Shown: positions 36,332 to 48,200, counted from the first letter of the stretch. The stretch is 64,000 nt of DNA from Pristionchus mayeri (GCA_036245805.1 BTRK01000004.1:31109541-31173540); one strand, 5' to 3'. Made by a program: numbers and translations. Notes: a model not told the origin generated them from the letters alone.

Positions 36332-36840
36332 AGGGTAGAAAATCAGTTGGAACAGGAATATAAATGTCTGTCTCAGATCCGTCGTTCCCTAATCGGACGC
36401 GCTCTCAACAATGAGTACTTGAAATAATCAAGTATCGATTGCGTCGTCTACTCGATTCACATACTCATCCACTCCTGACTCGCACTTTCTGTAACGATTT
36501 CCCCATCTGTCATAAGTTGTGCATTTCCAAGGAAATTGATTTAGTGTCATTAGATTTCCCCCGGTGCCCCTCCTCCCCGCATTTCCTTGAAATTATTATT
36601 CGATGATAAAAATGTCTGCGGAACATGAAACTGCTCTAGTCTCAAGTTTATTATCTGTACTGTCTAAATAACAATCATGCGGAATTGTCGGGAATCTGAA
36701 AAACAAAACAGAAATGATCTAGTCAGTGTGCTCACTCTCAAAATAATGTTGAAGGTACAAAATATTGAAAGTTCTCGTTGTCTACACGAGGACGGTGCTC
36801 GATCAAAGACCACGACAACTCAAGCTCTGGCCTAATCAAT

Positions 36841-38664
36841 CTAGTTGGAGGGAGTGAACTCGAGTCCGAGACCGAACTTGTGACCCTCGTTGGAGGCCAG
36901 GTTCATCTGCGTGGAGAGGTTCAGGATCAGGGAGTTGGAGAGGGTGTGCTGAACAGCAGCTCCGAGCTGGCTCTCGTTGTTGAGCTTGGCACGGAAAGTG
37001 ACGTCACGGCTGGGAGAGTACTTGGTGGCAACGGCGAACACGGTGCCAGTGCCTCCGACCTACAATCAATTATTGATTTTTGTGGAATATGAAGTGCTTA
37101 CTCATTGACGTCAATAGTTTATCCCTGTCCCTGACATCTTTCCTAATCTTCGGTTTCCACTACTCTCCCTTATCCTTTTTCTTCCCAATCTCTCCTAGGG
37201 TTTCCTGCTCTATTTCTCTCTCGCTCGCTCACGCGAGGCGCATCGGGCCATGTGTTCTCTCTGCTATCTCCACGTCTCTTCCCCCCCCTTCCCCTTCTCT
37301 TTTGCACTTCTTTCGCAATTCTTCTACTGCATGACACAATTCCGTCGGGCTACACACCGCGTGACCAAGGAGCGGGCAAATCAGCAGTTGAGAAAGACAA
37401 AATAGTGCACCCAGACAAACTCCGAAAGTTTGAAGTCACTTTCCCGAGGAATTTTTGTATAACACGAAAAGAGCGCACCTTCCATCCGAGGGTGGCTCCA
37501 ATCTCGGTGTTGGGGGCAACCTTGTGGAAGAGAGAAGCTCCGAACTCGTTCGAGTTGATGATGCTCCTACAAAATGTTGATATATTAATCAATTAAAATA
37601 ACGTGCAATCAGAATAGGGAAGAACAGAACAGAACTCACGAGTGGAGGGTGTACTCCTTGGTGGCCTGTCCGAAGGCCAATTGGGAGTTGGTCATCTTGT
37701 TGGTGGCGGTGTCGAAAGTGACCGAGGCTCCGACAAGGAACGACTCGCGCTGGAACACAGCGGCGGCGTTCACGACGGGAGCGGTCGTGAGAGCGACATC
37801 GGAGGTGATGCGGGCAGTAGGCAGAGACCAGTCAGCCTAGAAAACATTTACAAGTTATAATTTGTAAACTTCATTACAATTTCGGTCTTAAAAATGAAAA
37901 AAAATGTGTACCTTCAGCTTGCCGGAGCGCTTTCCGGAGTGGGGTGCGTAGGTGGAGTCGAGGGTGACCTTGAGTCCGCGGCCGAACTGCTCGTTCACCT
38001 CGATGACGGTGCCGAGCTGGTTGTCGGTGTTCCACTTCTCGGTGAGGGTCACACCTGAAAACAGATATTGTCGTCGATAAAACTAGAACTAAAGAGATCC
38101 AGGAGTCGCAAACAACAGACAGATTATATTCACCGTATTTTGGTATAGACCATTTTGCTGCCACGTTATTGACAATGCGAACAGGCCGCAACCGGGATTC
38201 GGTCAAGCGTACACCCGAGCCGATTCTTACAACAGGTCTGCTCAAGAGCGCGCACTCTTCCGCAGAAGCAGTCGAGGTAGACGGAGTACACGTACCGTAC
38301 TGGGGAACCTTGTACTTGACGTCGAAGTTTCCTCCGAGCTTGCCAGAGGCGATGTTGTGAGTGGAGGCAACCTTGAACTCAACATCGTTCTTCTCGCCAG
38401 CCTTGCTGGTGGAGTCGATCTTGAGGAGTCCAACGTCTGCAAATAATAATAATAAATCATCGACTAACAAATTAATAGAAGTACAAACTAAGTATGAACG
38501 CCTCGAACTACAAAGAAAGAGCAAGTGACGTCATCAGGACTTGAAGCACCAAGAAACGTTAGATAGCATCGTCAAAATAGAATAAATCGGGAAAACTCAC
38601 TGTATCCTTTGCTGAAGAGGTCCTTGGCGGACTTTCCGAGGTCAGCGAAGGTAGGGGGAGCCAT
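36841..38664 (-). CDS. vdac-1: Voltage-dependent anion channel (mitochondrial porin)
   Basis: Beta-barrel pore of the mitochondrial outer membrane passing ATP/ADP and metabolites. Minus-strand exons 38601-38664, 38296-38436, 37912-38054, 37640-37836, 37479-37566, 36841-37059; sum 852 nt, 283 aa, exactly the usual VDAC length. Starts MAPPTFADLGKSAKDLFSKG, the N-terminal helix. FTEKW-like block is VTLTEKWNTDNQLGT; the conserved GLK motif is at residues 95-97. The C-terminus is HKFGLGLEFTPSN, with eukaryotic porin signature features. The membrane-facing Glu of human VDAC1 (WTEYG) is Gln here (VPQYG, residue ~67). The start context and six-exon chain are unambiguous. Symbol follows C. elegans vdac-1. 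Confidence 0.95.
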
Positions 38665-38931
38665 TTCGACGAGCAACAACGATGCACACGCTGAAGCGAT
38701 TGAACCGGGCGCGGGAGAGGGCGCTACCTACCGTATATTGTAAGGGAAATAGCGGTGGGAGCCTAGTCGAATCATATTTTAATGGGTTTTTATTTATTTA
38801 TATTTAATTTAATTAATTTTCTAATTTGTCGTATTCTAGATTGTGTAGAAACCTAAAAAATTGGAACTATATGCCAAATTATCATAAATATTTATTCAAC
38901 AAAATTCGATAGTGGCAGATCAATAATTTGT

Positions 38932-41062
38932 TCAGGAAGTAGAGTGTCTAGCCAGCCGGGTCGCAATCTGATCGCAGCAGTTGATGATCTGCGGCAGCAG
39001 CTGGCAGAGTTGAGCAGGGTCCTCCCTGGAAGAATAGGGGTACTGTAGTACTACGGTAATTGATCTACCTGTGCTCGAATGAAGTCATGGCGAGTCGCTT
39101 GCACGCATCGTTCTGCTGGGCGATATGGCGAAGAGTGGAGATGATCTCCTGCTGCTGCACCGAGGAAGGCGCGTCCATCTGATGAGAGATACCGTAATTC
39201 TCCCTGATCCTGAACTACCGTACCCTGCTGACTGCGGGAGAGTTGCTCTCCACGGCGAAAGGATTGATTTCCTTCGTTTTCTCGTAATGATCAATCACTG
39301 CCAGCATCCTCTTCTTCGGTCCGTAAGGAATCTTCATGTCGGTTAGATCCTGAGAGGTTCGGTAGATCTCAGAAACTATTTGGCTACGGTATACCTGATC
39401 GTTCAGATCGAAGAAGACGTTCAGCGAATCGACGTTCTCCTCTCTGAGTTTGTCCTTCAATAGAAACTGTTGATAGATGCTCTCAATCTACCGTATACCT
39501 CGTACTTCTCCAGGTTCATCCTCACAAGCAATTCTGTGAGCGAACGCGGGGCGCCTTCGATGATCTCCAAGATCTGCAAGGATACGGTATTGATCAATGA
39601 CCTCTTTATACCGTATACCTTGTTGTTATCCGTGGCTAGCAGTCGACCGTCCTCTCCCTGGGCGTTGCATGCGAACGCGTTTCCTCCCTGCGAAGATCGG
39701 AGATCAAAGACCAAAGATCAGAGACAAACCTTGGCCAGCAATGCGAGAAGCGTCTGCTCGTGAGCAGCAGCACACGCTTCCAGTGTCGGAGTCATGAGGT
39801 CCTTGTCTTGCTGCAGACAGATCAACGATCGCAGATCAACTCCCATCTACTTTTCACACACCATTCCACATGAGAAAGAGTTGAACGAAAATTAACCCGG
39901 TGAAATGTAGTTCGAGAAGGTCTATGTATTCCTCCGACTACTCATTCGATCTACTCATTGATCAGACTGGTGTCAATTATTCGAGGAGCCATTTTTTACT
40001 GTAGTATACCGATATACCGATAATATCACCTTCAATCTGCTTGGATATAGAAATTTCGATAGATTCTGACACAATCTCTCAACTAACCGAATTGGGGTCT
40101 GTTCCCCTCGTGAGTAACTCGGCTACGATCATCTGCTGGCTGCAAGCTGCAGCCACGTGCAGCGCCTGCAGCATCACTACCGTACTCCATTGATATAGTT
40201 CTCCTACCGTACCTCCCTTCCTTTCCTATCGACCGCGCGCACATCCGCGCCTCGCTCTAGAAGCACCTAAATCGATGAGTTTACTAATGAACAAGAGTCT
40301 CCTTCGAGCATCTCTCTGAAAAGAGAGCCTTTTGGTATTTGAGCACCCCAGGTGCAGTCGTTAATTTGATCTTTGATCCACTCAAATCTGTTTCTCGAGA
40401 TGTGTGGATCATTTCCGAAACTCGCCTTGACAGTGTTGAGATTGCCACAAGCGGCGGCGAGCATCAATGGAGTCTGACCCTTCTTGTTCGCTTGGTTGAC
40501 CTATCGGATAGAGGAGATGAAAAAATAATCTCGTAAGAACACTCACATTTGCTCCTCGAGATACGAGAGCAGCACAGATCTCAGCGTGATCCAGCTGGGC
40601 TGCATACAAGAGTGCACTCCATCCAGCCCGGTTCACAGCGTTCGCAAAGTCGTTGTTGCGAAGCCATTTCTGAAAAATGCTGGAATAACATGCTCCTACG
40701 AGATGATAGCTATAAAAATACAAAACTTTGTTCCGATGCCGGGAATCGAACCCGGGCATGGGGGTGAGAGCCGCAAATCATATCCACTAGACTACATCGG
40801 ATGGCGGAGTAGGGCTCAATTAAAGCGCAAATGTCCCGCCTCAACAATCTCAAGGTTGCCAATGCTAGCTGCAGTGAAAATGTCCATGTTGTACGCTTCT
40901 TCGGAGACATAGCTGGAACAGCATTATTAGAGATCAAAGATCAAGTTCTACTTAGTACCTGGGAAGAGGGATGTTTCTCAGATCCTCAAGGGAAACCTCG
41001 GCAGAAGCAGGAATGGTGTGAGTAACACCGGGTTGAGAGGAGAATCGGACTCTAGCAGACAT
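38932..41062 (-). CDS. Ankyrin-repeat and SAM-domain protein
   Basis: Minus-strand exons 40959-41062, 40840-40912, 40547-40669, 40426-40500, 40213-40266, 40088-40165, 39730-39810, 39619-39687, ~39498-39573, 39395-39454, 39224-39349, 39069-39178, 38932-39025. Ankyrin repeats: NRAGWSALLYAAQLDHAEIC, KKGQTPLMLAAACGNLNTVK, VLLERGADVRAVDRKGRE, ALHVAAACSQQMIVAELLTR. A SAM-like domain follows: LLVRMNLEKYEDKLREENVD, LNVFFDLNDQDLTDMKIPYG, PKKRMLAVIDHY. This order resembles ANKS3 and GASZ/ASZ1 scaffolds; which one, if either, is the orthologue is not decidable here. Two exon ends (40426, 40840) appear to use GC donors; for 40840 a GT donor six bases upstream would also keep frame. A tRNA-Glu-like sequence lies in intron 2. 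Confidence 0.8.
40732..40801 (-). tRNA. tRNA-Glu (CTC)-like gene in an intron
   Basis: The minus strand reads TCCGATG...CATCGGA as acceptor stem, GTCTAGTGG as A-box/D-loop, CTCTCAC as anticodon loop (CTC, Glu), CCGGGTTCGATTCCCGG as T arm. Length is 70 nt against the usual 72: the variable loop is short and the anticodon stem has one C-C mismatch. It may be functional or a degenerate copy. It lies in intron 2 of the ankyrin-SAM gene, on the same strand. Confidence 0.55.
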
Positions 41063-42059
41063 CTGAACTACGACGATGAAGCTTACGCGATTTAGGTGAG
41101 GTATGAGTGACTAATCAATCGCAATAAAGGAGGACGAATTGAGAGAAGAGAGTGGAGAGAGAGAAAGTGGAAACCCGTATTTGTCCATCCTTTATCTTTG
41201 TCACCACGCCATTCTCCACTGCGATTTCGTTTGGACTTCCGTTATTTGAAGTAATTTACTTAACTGATAATCATCGTAGATAATAATGGGCAAATATCGA
41301 TGCACGTATGTCTACCAGCTGCGTGCTAGTGCTTTTTCCGCCTTGGATTGGGGAATCTGCGGATCTAGGATCCTCAAAATTTGCCTTTTGTACTTTTCGA
41401 TCGCTTCCAGCATTCGCTTCTTCGGTCCGTATGGAATCTTCATTTCGGTCAGATCCTGAGAGGGCACGGTAGATCAACGGTCCCTTACTACCGTATACCT
41501 GCTCGTTCAGTGCGAAGAAGATTTTCAATGAATCGATGTCCTCCGCCAGGAGCTTCTCCTGACACGATACTGTCATCGATAATCATCATCTTCCGTGTAC
41601 CTCGTACTTCTCCAGGTTCATCTTCACTAGCAACTCGGTGAGCGAGCGAGGCAGACCGGAGCCGGCTCCACCATTCAGCAGGGCATCAATTATCATCTGC
41701 TGCGAAAAAGCTCCTGCCACTTGCAGCGCCTGCAGCACGACTACAGTAATTCTACCGTACTCCTACCGTACCCGTCTGCCCCTCCTGTCGACCGCACACA
41801 CGCCCGCTCCTCCTTCTAGAAGCACCTGCGAAATCAGGCTGAAGAGCAAAATAGACGGATTGAATAGGTACGGCCTGTTTCAACCATGTGAAAGTTAATA
41901 ATGATTGGAGTTTTCCGATGAAGACTCACTTTCACAGTGGCGAGATGTTCTTCGGCAGCGGCTAACATCAATGCAGTCTGTCCCTTGTTGTTCGCATGGT
42001 TGACCTTAGACAGTAAGATCTTTAATCTTTAATCTTTAATCTTTATCACCGACAGCATT

Positions 42060-42555
42060 AATAGCCGTTGAGGGAAGAATAGGGAAGAGCAGGTCGGTCT
42101 TCGGGCTCGATCACAGCGAGCTGGGGGAATGGGGTGGTGGTATGTGGCAGTTATATGTTACAATCGAATTCGTGAGATTGATAGGGCTAGGTCGGGGAAT
42201 TTACTGATTTCTCTGCGGAACATGGGACGGGGTGAGATAACTATTGGGTCAGGGAGGGTGTTCCAGAGCGGTAGGACTCTACTAGCACAAGTTGAAATCG
42301 AGACCGGCACTCTGAAGGGAATAGAAATGCGTAAACTATTTGAGGAGCGCAGTGAGCGGAGTGATTGTGTACAAGTCAGCAGAGTCGTGGTGAACGGTAT
42401 TATGAATGGAATCATACACATAGAACATATCCCGTAAGGCGCGGCGATACTCAAGGGTTTCAAGTGTGAAAATTTTCAATATATCGGGATAGGACAGTGG
42501 GGGGACAGAACAACGTCGCAGAACTCTCCTGGTAAACTCTCTCTGCACAGATTCG
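42060..42555 (-). pseudogene. LINE 3' fragment
   Basis: The minus strand reads VQREFTRRVLRRCSVPPLSY, LKIFTLETLEYRRALRDMF, then in another frame CASRVLPLWNTLPDPIV and FRREISKFPDLAL, the conserved C-terminal tail of jockey/CR1-like ORF2. Only the 3' end is present (5' truncation is usual for LINEs) and frames are broken. It lies in an intron of the damaged ankyrin-SAM copy. Confidence 0.8.
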
Positions 42556-42751
42556 AGTTCGAGATCAAAGATTCGAGATCAAAGATTATCTTCTTGAAAT
42601 AGCTTACATCTGCACCATGAGACAGTAGTAGTGAACAGATGTCAGAGTGATCCAGATAAGCAGCGAACAAAAGGGTCCAGTTCGGTTAACAGCTTTCGCA
42701 GAATCGTTGTTGCGAATGAGGCATCTCTGCGTGCAGAATACAAAAGTTTAT

Positions 42752-42775
42752 TCCGATGCCGGGAATCGAACCCTG
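42752..42775 (-). pseudogene. tRNA-Glu 3'-end remnant
   Basis: TCCGATGCCGGGAATCGAAC is identical to the 3' end of the neighbouring tRNA-like gene (40732-40755 region), but the anticodon and D arms are replaced by copies of an AATGTCCACA phrase. It is the tandem-duplicate counterpart. Confidence 0.6.
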
Positions 42776-43571
42776 AAAATGTCCACACGAGAGGATTCCA
42801 AAATGTCCACATGATAAGGCTCCGCAATTTCTCCCTGATAGGCTTCCGAAATGTCCTCATCGGGACGAATACTGATGATATTTCGATCAAAGATCAATGG
42901 TGATATTATACCTGGGGAGAGGCATGTTCATCAGATGCTCAAGAGAAGCCTCAGGAGAGGCAGGATTTGCATGAGTGACACGAGGTTGAGAGGAGAATCG
43001 GACCCTAGCAGACATCTTGCTTGGGAAAGGAAGAACTTGAGAGAAAATTCACCCGACCCGCAGCTTTTATGGCAGGAGTGATTGGCCATTGTATTTGGGT
43101 AAGACAGGTGGAGAAGTGTGGAGGTGAGATATTGGAAACCCGTTTTAGGCGATGACTCATTCAATTACGTTGTTTATTCCAGCAAAAAAAAGAAAGGCAG
43201 AAAAACCGGGACAAAATAAAAGTCGAACCATTGGATGCAATTAGTGATTTAATCGAACGATTCAGATTGAAAAAAGTTGTATCGAGTCTATCGTTCTAAT
43301 ACGTGAAACAATAGACGATCCGTTTCACATCTTAGAATGACAGTCTCGAATTCCCTAACACTTAGTAAAACAAATAGTAACAACAACGACAAGAAAAAAT
43401 TTAGTGCAACTTAGAAAAATTAACTAATTTTTTTTATGTATGACATCTTCTCAATTTCAGCGGAATCGAGGCTACCTCTCATTAACAGATGACCCTCACA
43501 CAGTCGTTCACATTCAATCAATAGACATTCCGACTACTGTATAGAGAGTTAGTCTCGACTCCCACCACTCC

Positions 43572-44350
43572 TCATCGACCCTGCACGGGTACATCGTAGG
43601 TGATCAATACCGTACGTTCCAATCCGATCGATATCGCATGCGTCCTCGCTTGAGCACCGAACCTGCAAAAACATGAGGATCTGCGCACAAAATTAAATAG
43701 CTTCCACAGCATACATGGACATTAGACTAGGAGAGGTAACCCTAGCGCGAAAAGATCAGCTCATTTACATGTCTCACTCGCCTATAAAAGGATCGCTCCT
43801 CACTCTGACCCACGCATTCGCTCTCTATCACGTTCGAAGGCAGAGCTCCCTGGCCTAACCCAAGTGCAGGCATGCCACCACCCCTGAGCTAACTAAACTC
43901 CCTATCAACGACCTAGGAGCGATGACAGTTCAGAAAATAGGATGAAAAGAAACTGACATCTCAATGACCTCGGAGGGTCCATCGATGTTCCCATTGTATC
44001 CATTGCCTCGCACATCGGAGCTTCGATGATTCGAGACTGAACACATCGCATTAAGTTTTATGCATCCAAGCAAAAAGGGACTCCAAGGAAATGGGATCAC
44101 ACACCTCAATAATAAAAAATTCTTGAAAAAGTAGGCGAAATAATCGCCCTTCAACACCTGTCGATTTTCGGGGAAATCACTGCCGATTATGAAGGCACAG
44201 AGCTGCAAATGATAACTGGTTCTGAAGAACGATGTCTTATAATCTGACAATCAGCCTAGAGAAGCTAAAACGAAGGTAAAATACCTTTAGATCAAATTGA
44301 CCGAAGCCCTCTAAGAAGCACGGACGAGCCCCGCCCGTCCAATTGGACAC
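43572..44350 (-). CDS. 3' exons of an unrecognised protein
   Basis: Four minus-strand exons join in frame: 44285-44350 (VSNWTGGARPCFLEGFGQFD), 44103-44202 (LCAFIIGSDFPENRQVLKGD, FFKNFLLLR), 43958-44036 (SNHRSSDVRGNGYNGNIDGP) and 43572-43662 (ending TVLITYDVPVQGR and TGA). Phases match at every junction and each junction has GT/AG. The first exon must lie upstream of 44350 but I could not find it before the NudE stop at 45237, so the gene may be downstream in an operon with NudE, or incomplete. I do not recognise the family. Well-formed exon phases argue that it is real. Confidence 0.55.
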
Positions 44351-45236
44351 CTAATCCCTCGTAAGAGTTGCCTGAACATGGTAAATACAAAAGAAATTAA
44401 AAACATGCGAAAAAATGAGCGCTCTTGAGAGAACGCGAGAACGCCAAATTAAATCGATAAATAACTACCGTAATGTTCGTTGTGAAAAAATTTGAAGTTT
44501 CGGCGCGAAGCGCAATTTTCGAAAATTACAGTATGACTGCTAAATTTTCCCATCGTATACTATTCTTTCACTATTCTACTATTCTTCTATCAAGGAATAT
44601 TTTTTTGCTTATTGTTTATCACCATATTGATCTTCCAACAAAAAGAGTTTGTACATTCATTTATCATTGTTCCGCAGAAAAAAATGGAGGGATAAAACCG
44701 CGAACAACGAGTACAACGTCGGAATTGCTCCAACTACAGTCAATAAGGTCAAAGGATGATAAATCGAAAAGGCACTCCTTAAATGAAGGAAAATTGTTGG
44801 CAACTTTACAGGCAATATACCGGGAATATTACTATTTTTTTCAGGAAAAAAAGGGATTGGAGACTACTTTATAGCATACTCGCAAATTGGATCGGGCCGA
44901 AAATGGTCGGATTCAGTATGATATCAATAGAATTTGAGGAGGAGCGAGCCATAACATAATAGAAGATAAACTAGATGGAATCCTAGAAGTGCACGAAAGA
45001 TCATTCGAATTCGCAGAAAGATGGGGACGGGACATTGTCATCAGTCAACATTGCTTTTGGCTAAAAAGTGAGAAAATATTGAGAACGGGGAACAGAAGTA
45101 TGAGCAACCAACTATCGCTAACCCACGGAGAGAGACACTACGAGAGAGGAAAATGCATTACCACGTGTTTGATATCTGATATACGGTATACGAATGAGGA
45201 GAGAGAGAGGGATACTGTAGGGGATGCTGTAGTTCC
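44351..45236. other. Spacer between NudE and the unrecognised gene
   Basis: 886 bp downstream of the NudE stop codon. Includes TACTGTAG copies near 45215 and 45225. The 133-codon open frame at 44473-44874 (+) is A/T-rich, has Ser/Lys-rich composition and no recognisable domain. The missing 5' exon of the minus-strand gene may be here. Confidence 0.4.
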
Positions 45237-48200
45237 TCAGCGTGTTCCTGCAGGGGCGGAGCTTCCTCCGGTGGTCTTGAGGGTCGTCAGGATGTTCTCG
45301 ACTCGATCCACTCGCACCAGCAACTCCTTGACTATCTTGTTGATCGAGTGCGTGAACGGACGACGAGGCTGCAATCAATCGATATTATCCCTCTACAGTG
45401 GCCAATCAATATTTGACCCTACAGTAATCGATAGATCTTCATCATCTACCGTACCTTCTCCTCCTCTCCTCCTCCAATTGCATCTCCTCCCTCTCCTCCC
45501 TGGCTGACGGGGCTGGGAGGCAGTTGCTGCAGATGCTGCACGCATTCCATCGAAGTGGACGGATGCGCCTCGTCGACCTGAGGGAAGCACTTCCACTACT
45601 GGCAACGAGAACTCCGCAGATCCGATTAGATAGCAAAGTATTTTCTTGTTTCACAGATATGATGCTGACATTGGACTTGTGAGATCGGCATAAAAAACTC
45701 GTTTACGCACTTTTGCATTCTTTCAACACAATTAATACCAGCAAACTAATTTCGGAATGAGACTTTATTTGTTTGGTCAGAGTGCTCACCTCCATGGTGT
45801 CATCGATGTGCATCGCAGCGAATGCCTTCCGCTCATCCTCCGGCGTCTCCTCGGGCTGAAATCAAGAGTATGACTCACATGAATTACAGTACCTCAGTCA
45901 TCCATCTTACTCATCGTACTACCCTTTCAACTACCGTAACCCTCCTTACCGTATGCTGGGGCACGACTCGCTCCATGCGCAGCGGCTCGACCGCGACGCG
46001 CGGCCGCTCCTGTCGCATCTCCTCCCTGCAGCAAGGAGATGAGGTCACTAATCATAGCTTGCAATTCACAGGGTAGTATACAGACTCGATCGATTACACA
46101 CTACGGTAACTCACTGGCCCAATGGATGCCGTGCTAGGGCTGGCGAGCCTAGATTGAACTGTTTTTGGGCCATTTAGCATTTCAGGTACACGACTATCCC
46201 GTTTCGCTAATCCCATGAAATAAGAAGCTGTCGGTGATTCACATAATGTAGCCGGAATCTCAGTTAAAAAACTACTGCCACGAATAGCCTATGAGTCAGT
46301 GCGAGAAAGACTTGGGATGGAGAGTCAGACTACAGTCTACAAACCTGGTTCTGGATGCGGACTCAGCCTGGAAGTGCGTCTCGGCCAGCTCCGACTCGAG
46401 CAGAGTCGCACGCTCGATCGTCGTCTCGAGGTTCCTGAGGGGAAGAGAGGCGATTACGGTATATCTTCAGGATTATCAGGATATCACGCCGTTCACGAGA
46501 GAATCAAGCTAGAATCGCAATTCTTGGGAATGGGAAGAAAATCTGGAAATTGGTTCTGACCAGTTTTGGGCACCTTGAGGCATGCCTGACAGTCCCCCAA
46601 AGTATTATTTTGCATACCTCATTTTCAAGCTCCCGGCATCAGGTCGGAGATCGGCACCTTCTCCTTTCCCGTCGAATATCTCATTTCTCGTGTAAGATAA
46701 TCGAAATTTGCTCTCTGAGTGGCCCCCACTCATTTTTCGAGGTCTATCGATCCATGCAAACAATTTTCCATAAAAGTCAATTTTAACGGTGCTACATTCA
46801 TTGACGATTTTCTCGAAAATGTAGGAAAAGGTGCAGCTCAAAATTCCACAGCTCATGCAGCGCATCAAGAGCTTTAGAATGAATGGCTTGCGCAAAAAAT
46901 ACGATCTCACCTGTGTAAGTTATGTACATTTAACTTTTCCTTATCATTTGAACTTTATTTTCAACAGTATAATTCACCCTCACACCGCTCTCTTCGGAGA
47001 ATGAGGTCAAGAATGATCGCATTCTCTTAATTTATCTGTTGAAAATAAAGTTCAAATGATAAGGAAAAGTTAAATGTACTAAACTTACACAGGTGAGATC
47101 GTATTTTTTGCGCAAGCCATTCATTCTAAAGCTCTTGATGCGCTGCATGAGCTGTGGAATTTTGAGCTGCACCTTTTCCTACATTTTCGAGAAAATCGAC
47201 AATGAATATAGCACCGTTAAAATTGACTTTTATGGAAAATGGTTTACATGGATCGATAGAGCTCGAAAAATGAGTGGGGGTCACTCAGAGATCAAATTTC
47301 GATTATCTTACACGAGAAATGAGATATTCGCCGTGGAAGGAGAAGGTGCCGATCTCCGACCTGATGCCGGGAGCTTGAAATTGAGGTATGCAAAATAATA
47401 CTTTGGGGGACTGTCAGGCATGCCTCAAGGTGCCCAAAACTGGTCAGAACCAATTTCCAGATTTTCTTACCATTACGTGTCTCAGCTCGAATATCTCGTG
47501 AGAGGCGTGATATCGCCCTTCATTCCAAAACATCATTCTCGAAGAGCGAAAAAAAACTGAAGGGTACCCGTTCGACTCACTTTGTTAGGTCCTCCAGCAT
47601 CTGCTCCTGATATCTGTCCTTCCTCTCGAGGTCGTCATTCGCTTGCTCGAGGGAGCGCACCCTCACGCGAGCCGCTTCCAGAGCGTCACGCGTCGCCGCC
47701 AGCTCGGCGCGCAATCGCTCCTCGATGGAGCACGCCTCACGCTTGTCCGACTCCGCGCGCGTCTGAAGGGTCATTGTTCTTTCATATTCACGTTAAAAAG
47801 ATTTTATTCATCCTGCTGATTTTCGTTTTCAACTGGATAACAAGAGGGCAATCTATCATGAGTGCGCAAAATTCCCCAAACCGAAAAATTATAGATAATC
47901 ATTACAATCTAACATTTTCGTCACTCATGACTTTATTCTCGATTCACACCATCCCAATCGATAATCCGTCTCTCACCGTGACTCTCTCCAGTTCCCTCCT
48001 GGTTGCATCTCTCTCATTCTCCGCACTCCTCTTCGCCTTCTCCGAATCAGCCAACTCCTTCTCCAGCATCTGCAGAATTACTTTAATTATACGAAAACAG
48101 TTTTGCATTCCAACCAATCTTGTTACCCCACGTTTTTTTTACTTTCAAGAACATCCCATCACTGATCAAACAAAAGAAAACTAACTAAAAAGATTGACTT

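Larger units (their letters stand above)
28525..36427 (+). pseudogene. Isovaleryl-CoA dehydrogenase paralogue with premature stop
   Basis: Second IVD copy. Exons 28525-28597, 29240-29307, 29528-29607, 29779-29840, 29912-29983, 30157-30254, 30599-30699, 30774-30897, 30985-31081, 31165-31258, 31382-31463, 31572-31676, 35506-35578, 35704-35789, 36377-36427. Every exon has the same length as in the first copy (sum 1266 nt). Presequence, signature 1 ([10 protein letters not shown]) and the helix-G Glu ([15 protein letters not shown]) are kept. In exon 14 the codon for Tyr ([10 protein letters not shown] in copy 1) is TAG at 35763-35765, ending the protein at 396 aa and removing the FAD/tetramer-contact GTSE motif. 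The frame beyond the stop is otherwise intact through RRSLIGRALNNEYLK and a normal terminator. Hence a very recent lesion, a readthrough or polymorphic allele, or a sequencing error are alternatives to a dead gene. Confidence 0.85.
41312..43015 (-). pseudogene. Damaged tandem copy of the ankyrin-SAM gene
   Basis: Homologous minus-strand pieces in the same order as the neighbour: 42912-43015 (MSARVRFSSQPRV, same 104-nt length), 42608-42726, 41930-42004, 41772-41825, 41601-41729, 41499-41558, 41312-41455. Exon 42608-42726 is 119 nt against 123 nt, a 4-nt deletion that shifts frame after AVNRTG. The counterpart of exon 2 is not recognisable. 41601-41729 joins ankyrin sequence (ALQVAGAFSQQMIIDALLNG) directly to the SAM start (LPRSLTELLVKMNLEKYE), so the exons between were deleted. 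A stop shortens the C-terminus (KALARSW). A LINE fragment interrupts the intron at about 42060-42555. Confidence 0.8.

Noticed and set aside
42005..42055. Tandem ATCTTTA repeats as a regulatory element
   Set aside because: A short simple repeat of a few units in an intron; nothing else supports function.
44473..44874. 133-codon plus-strand frame
   Set aside because: Composition follows local A/T content, no domain, no exon partners.
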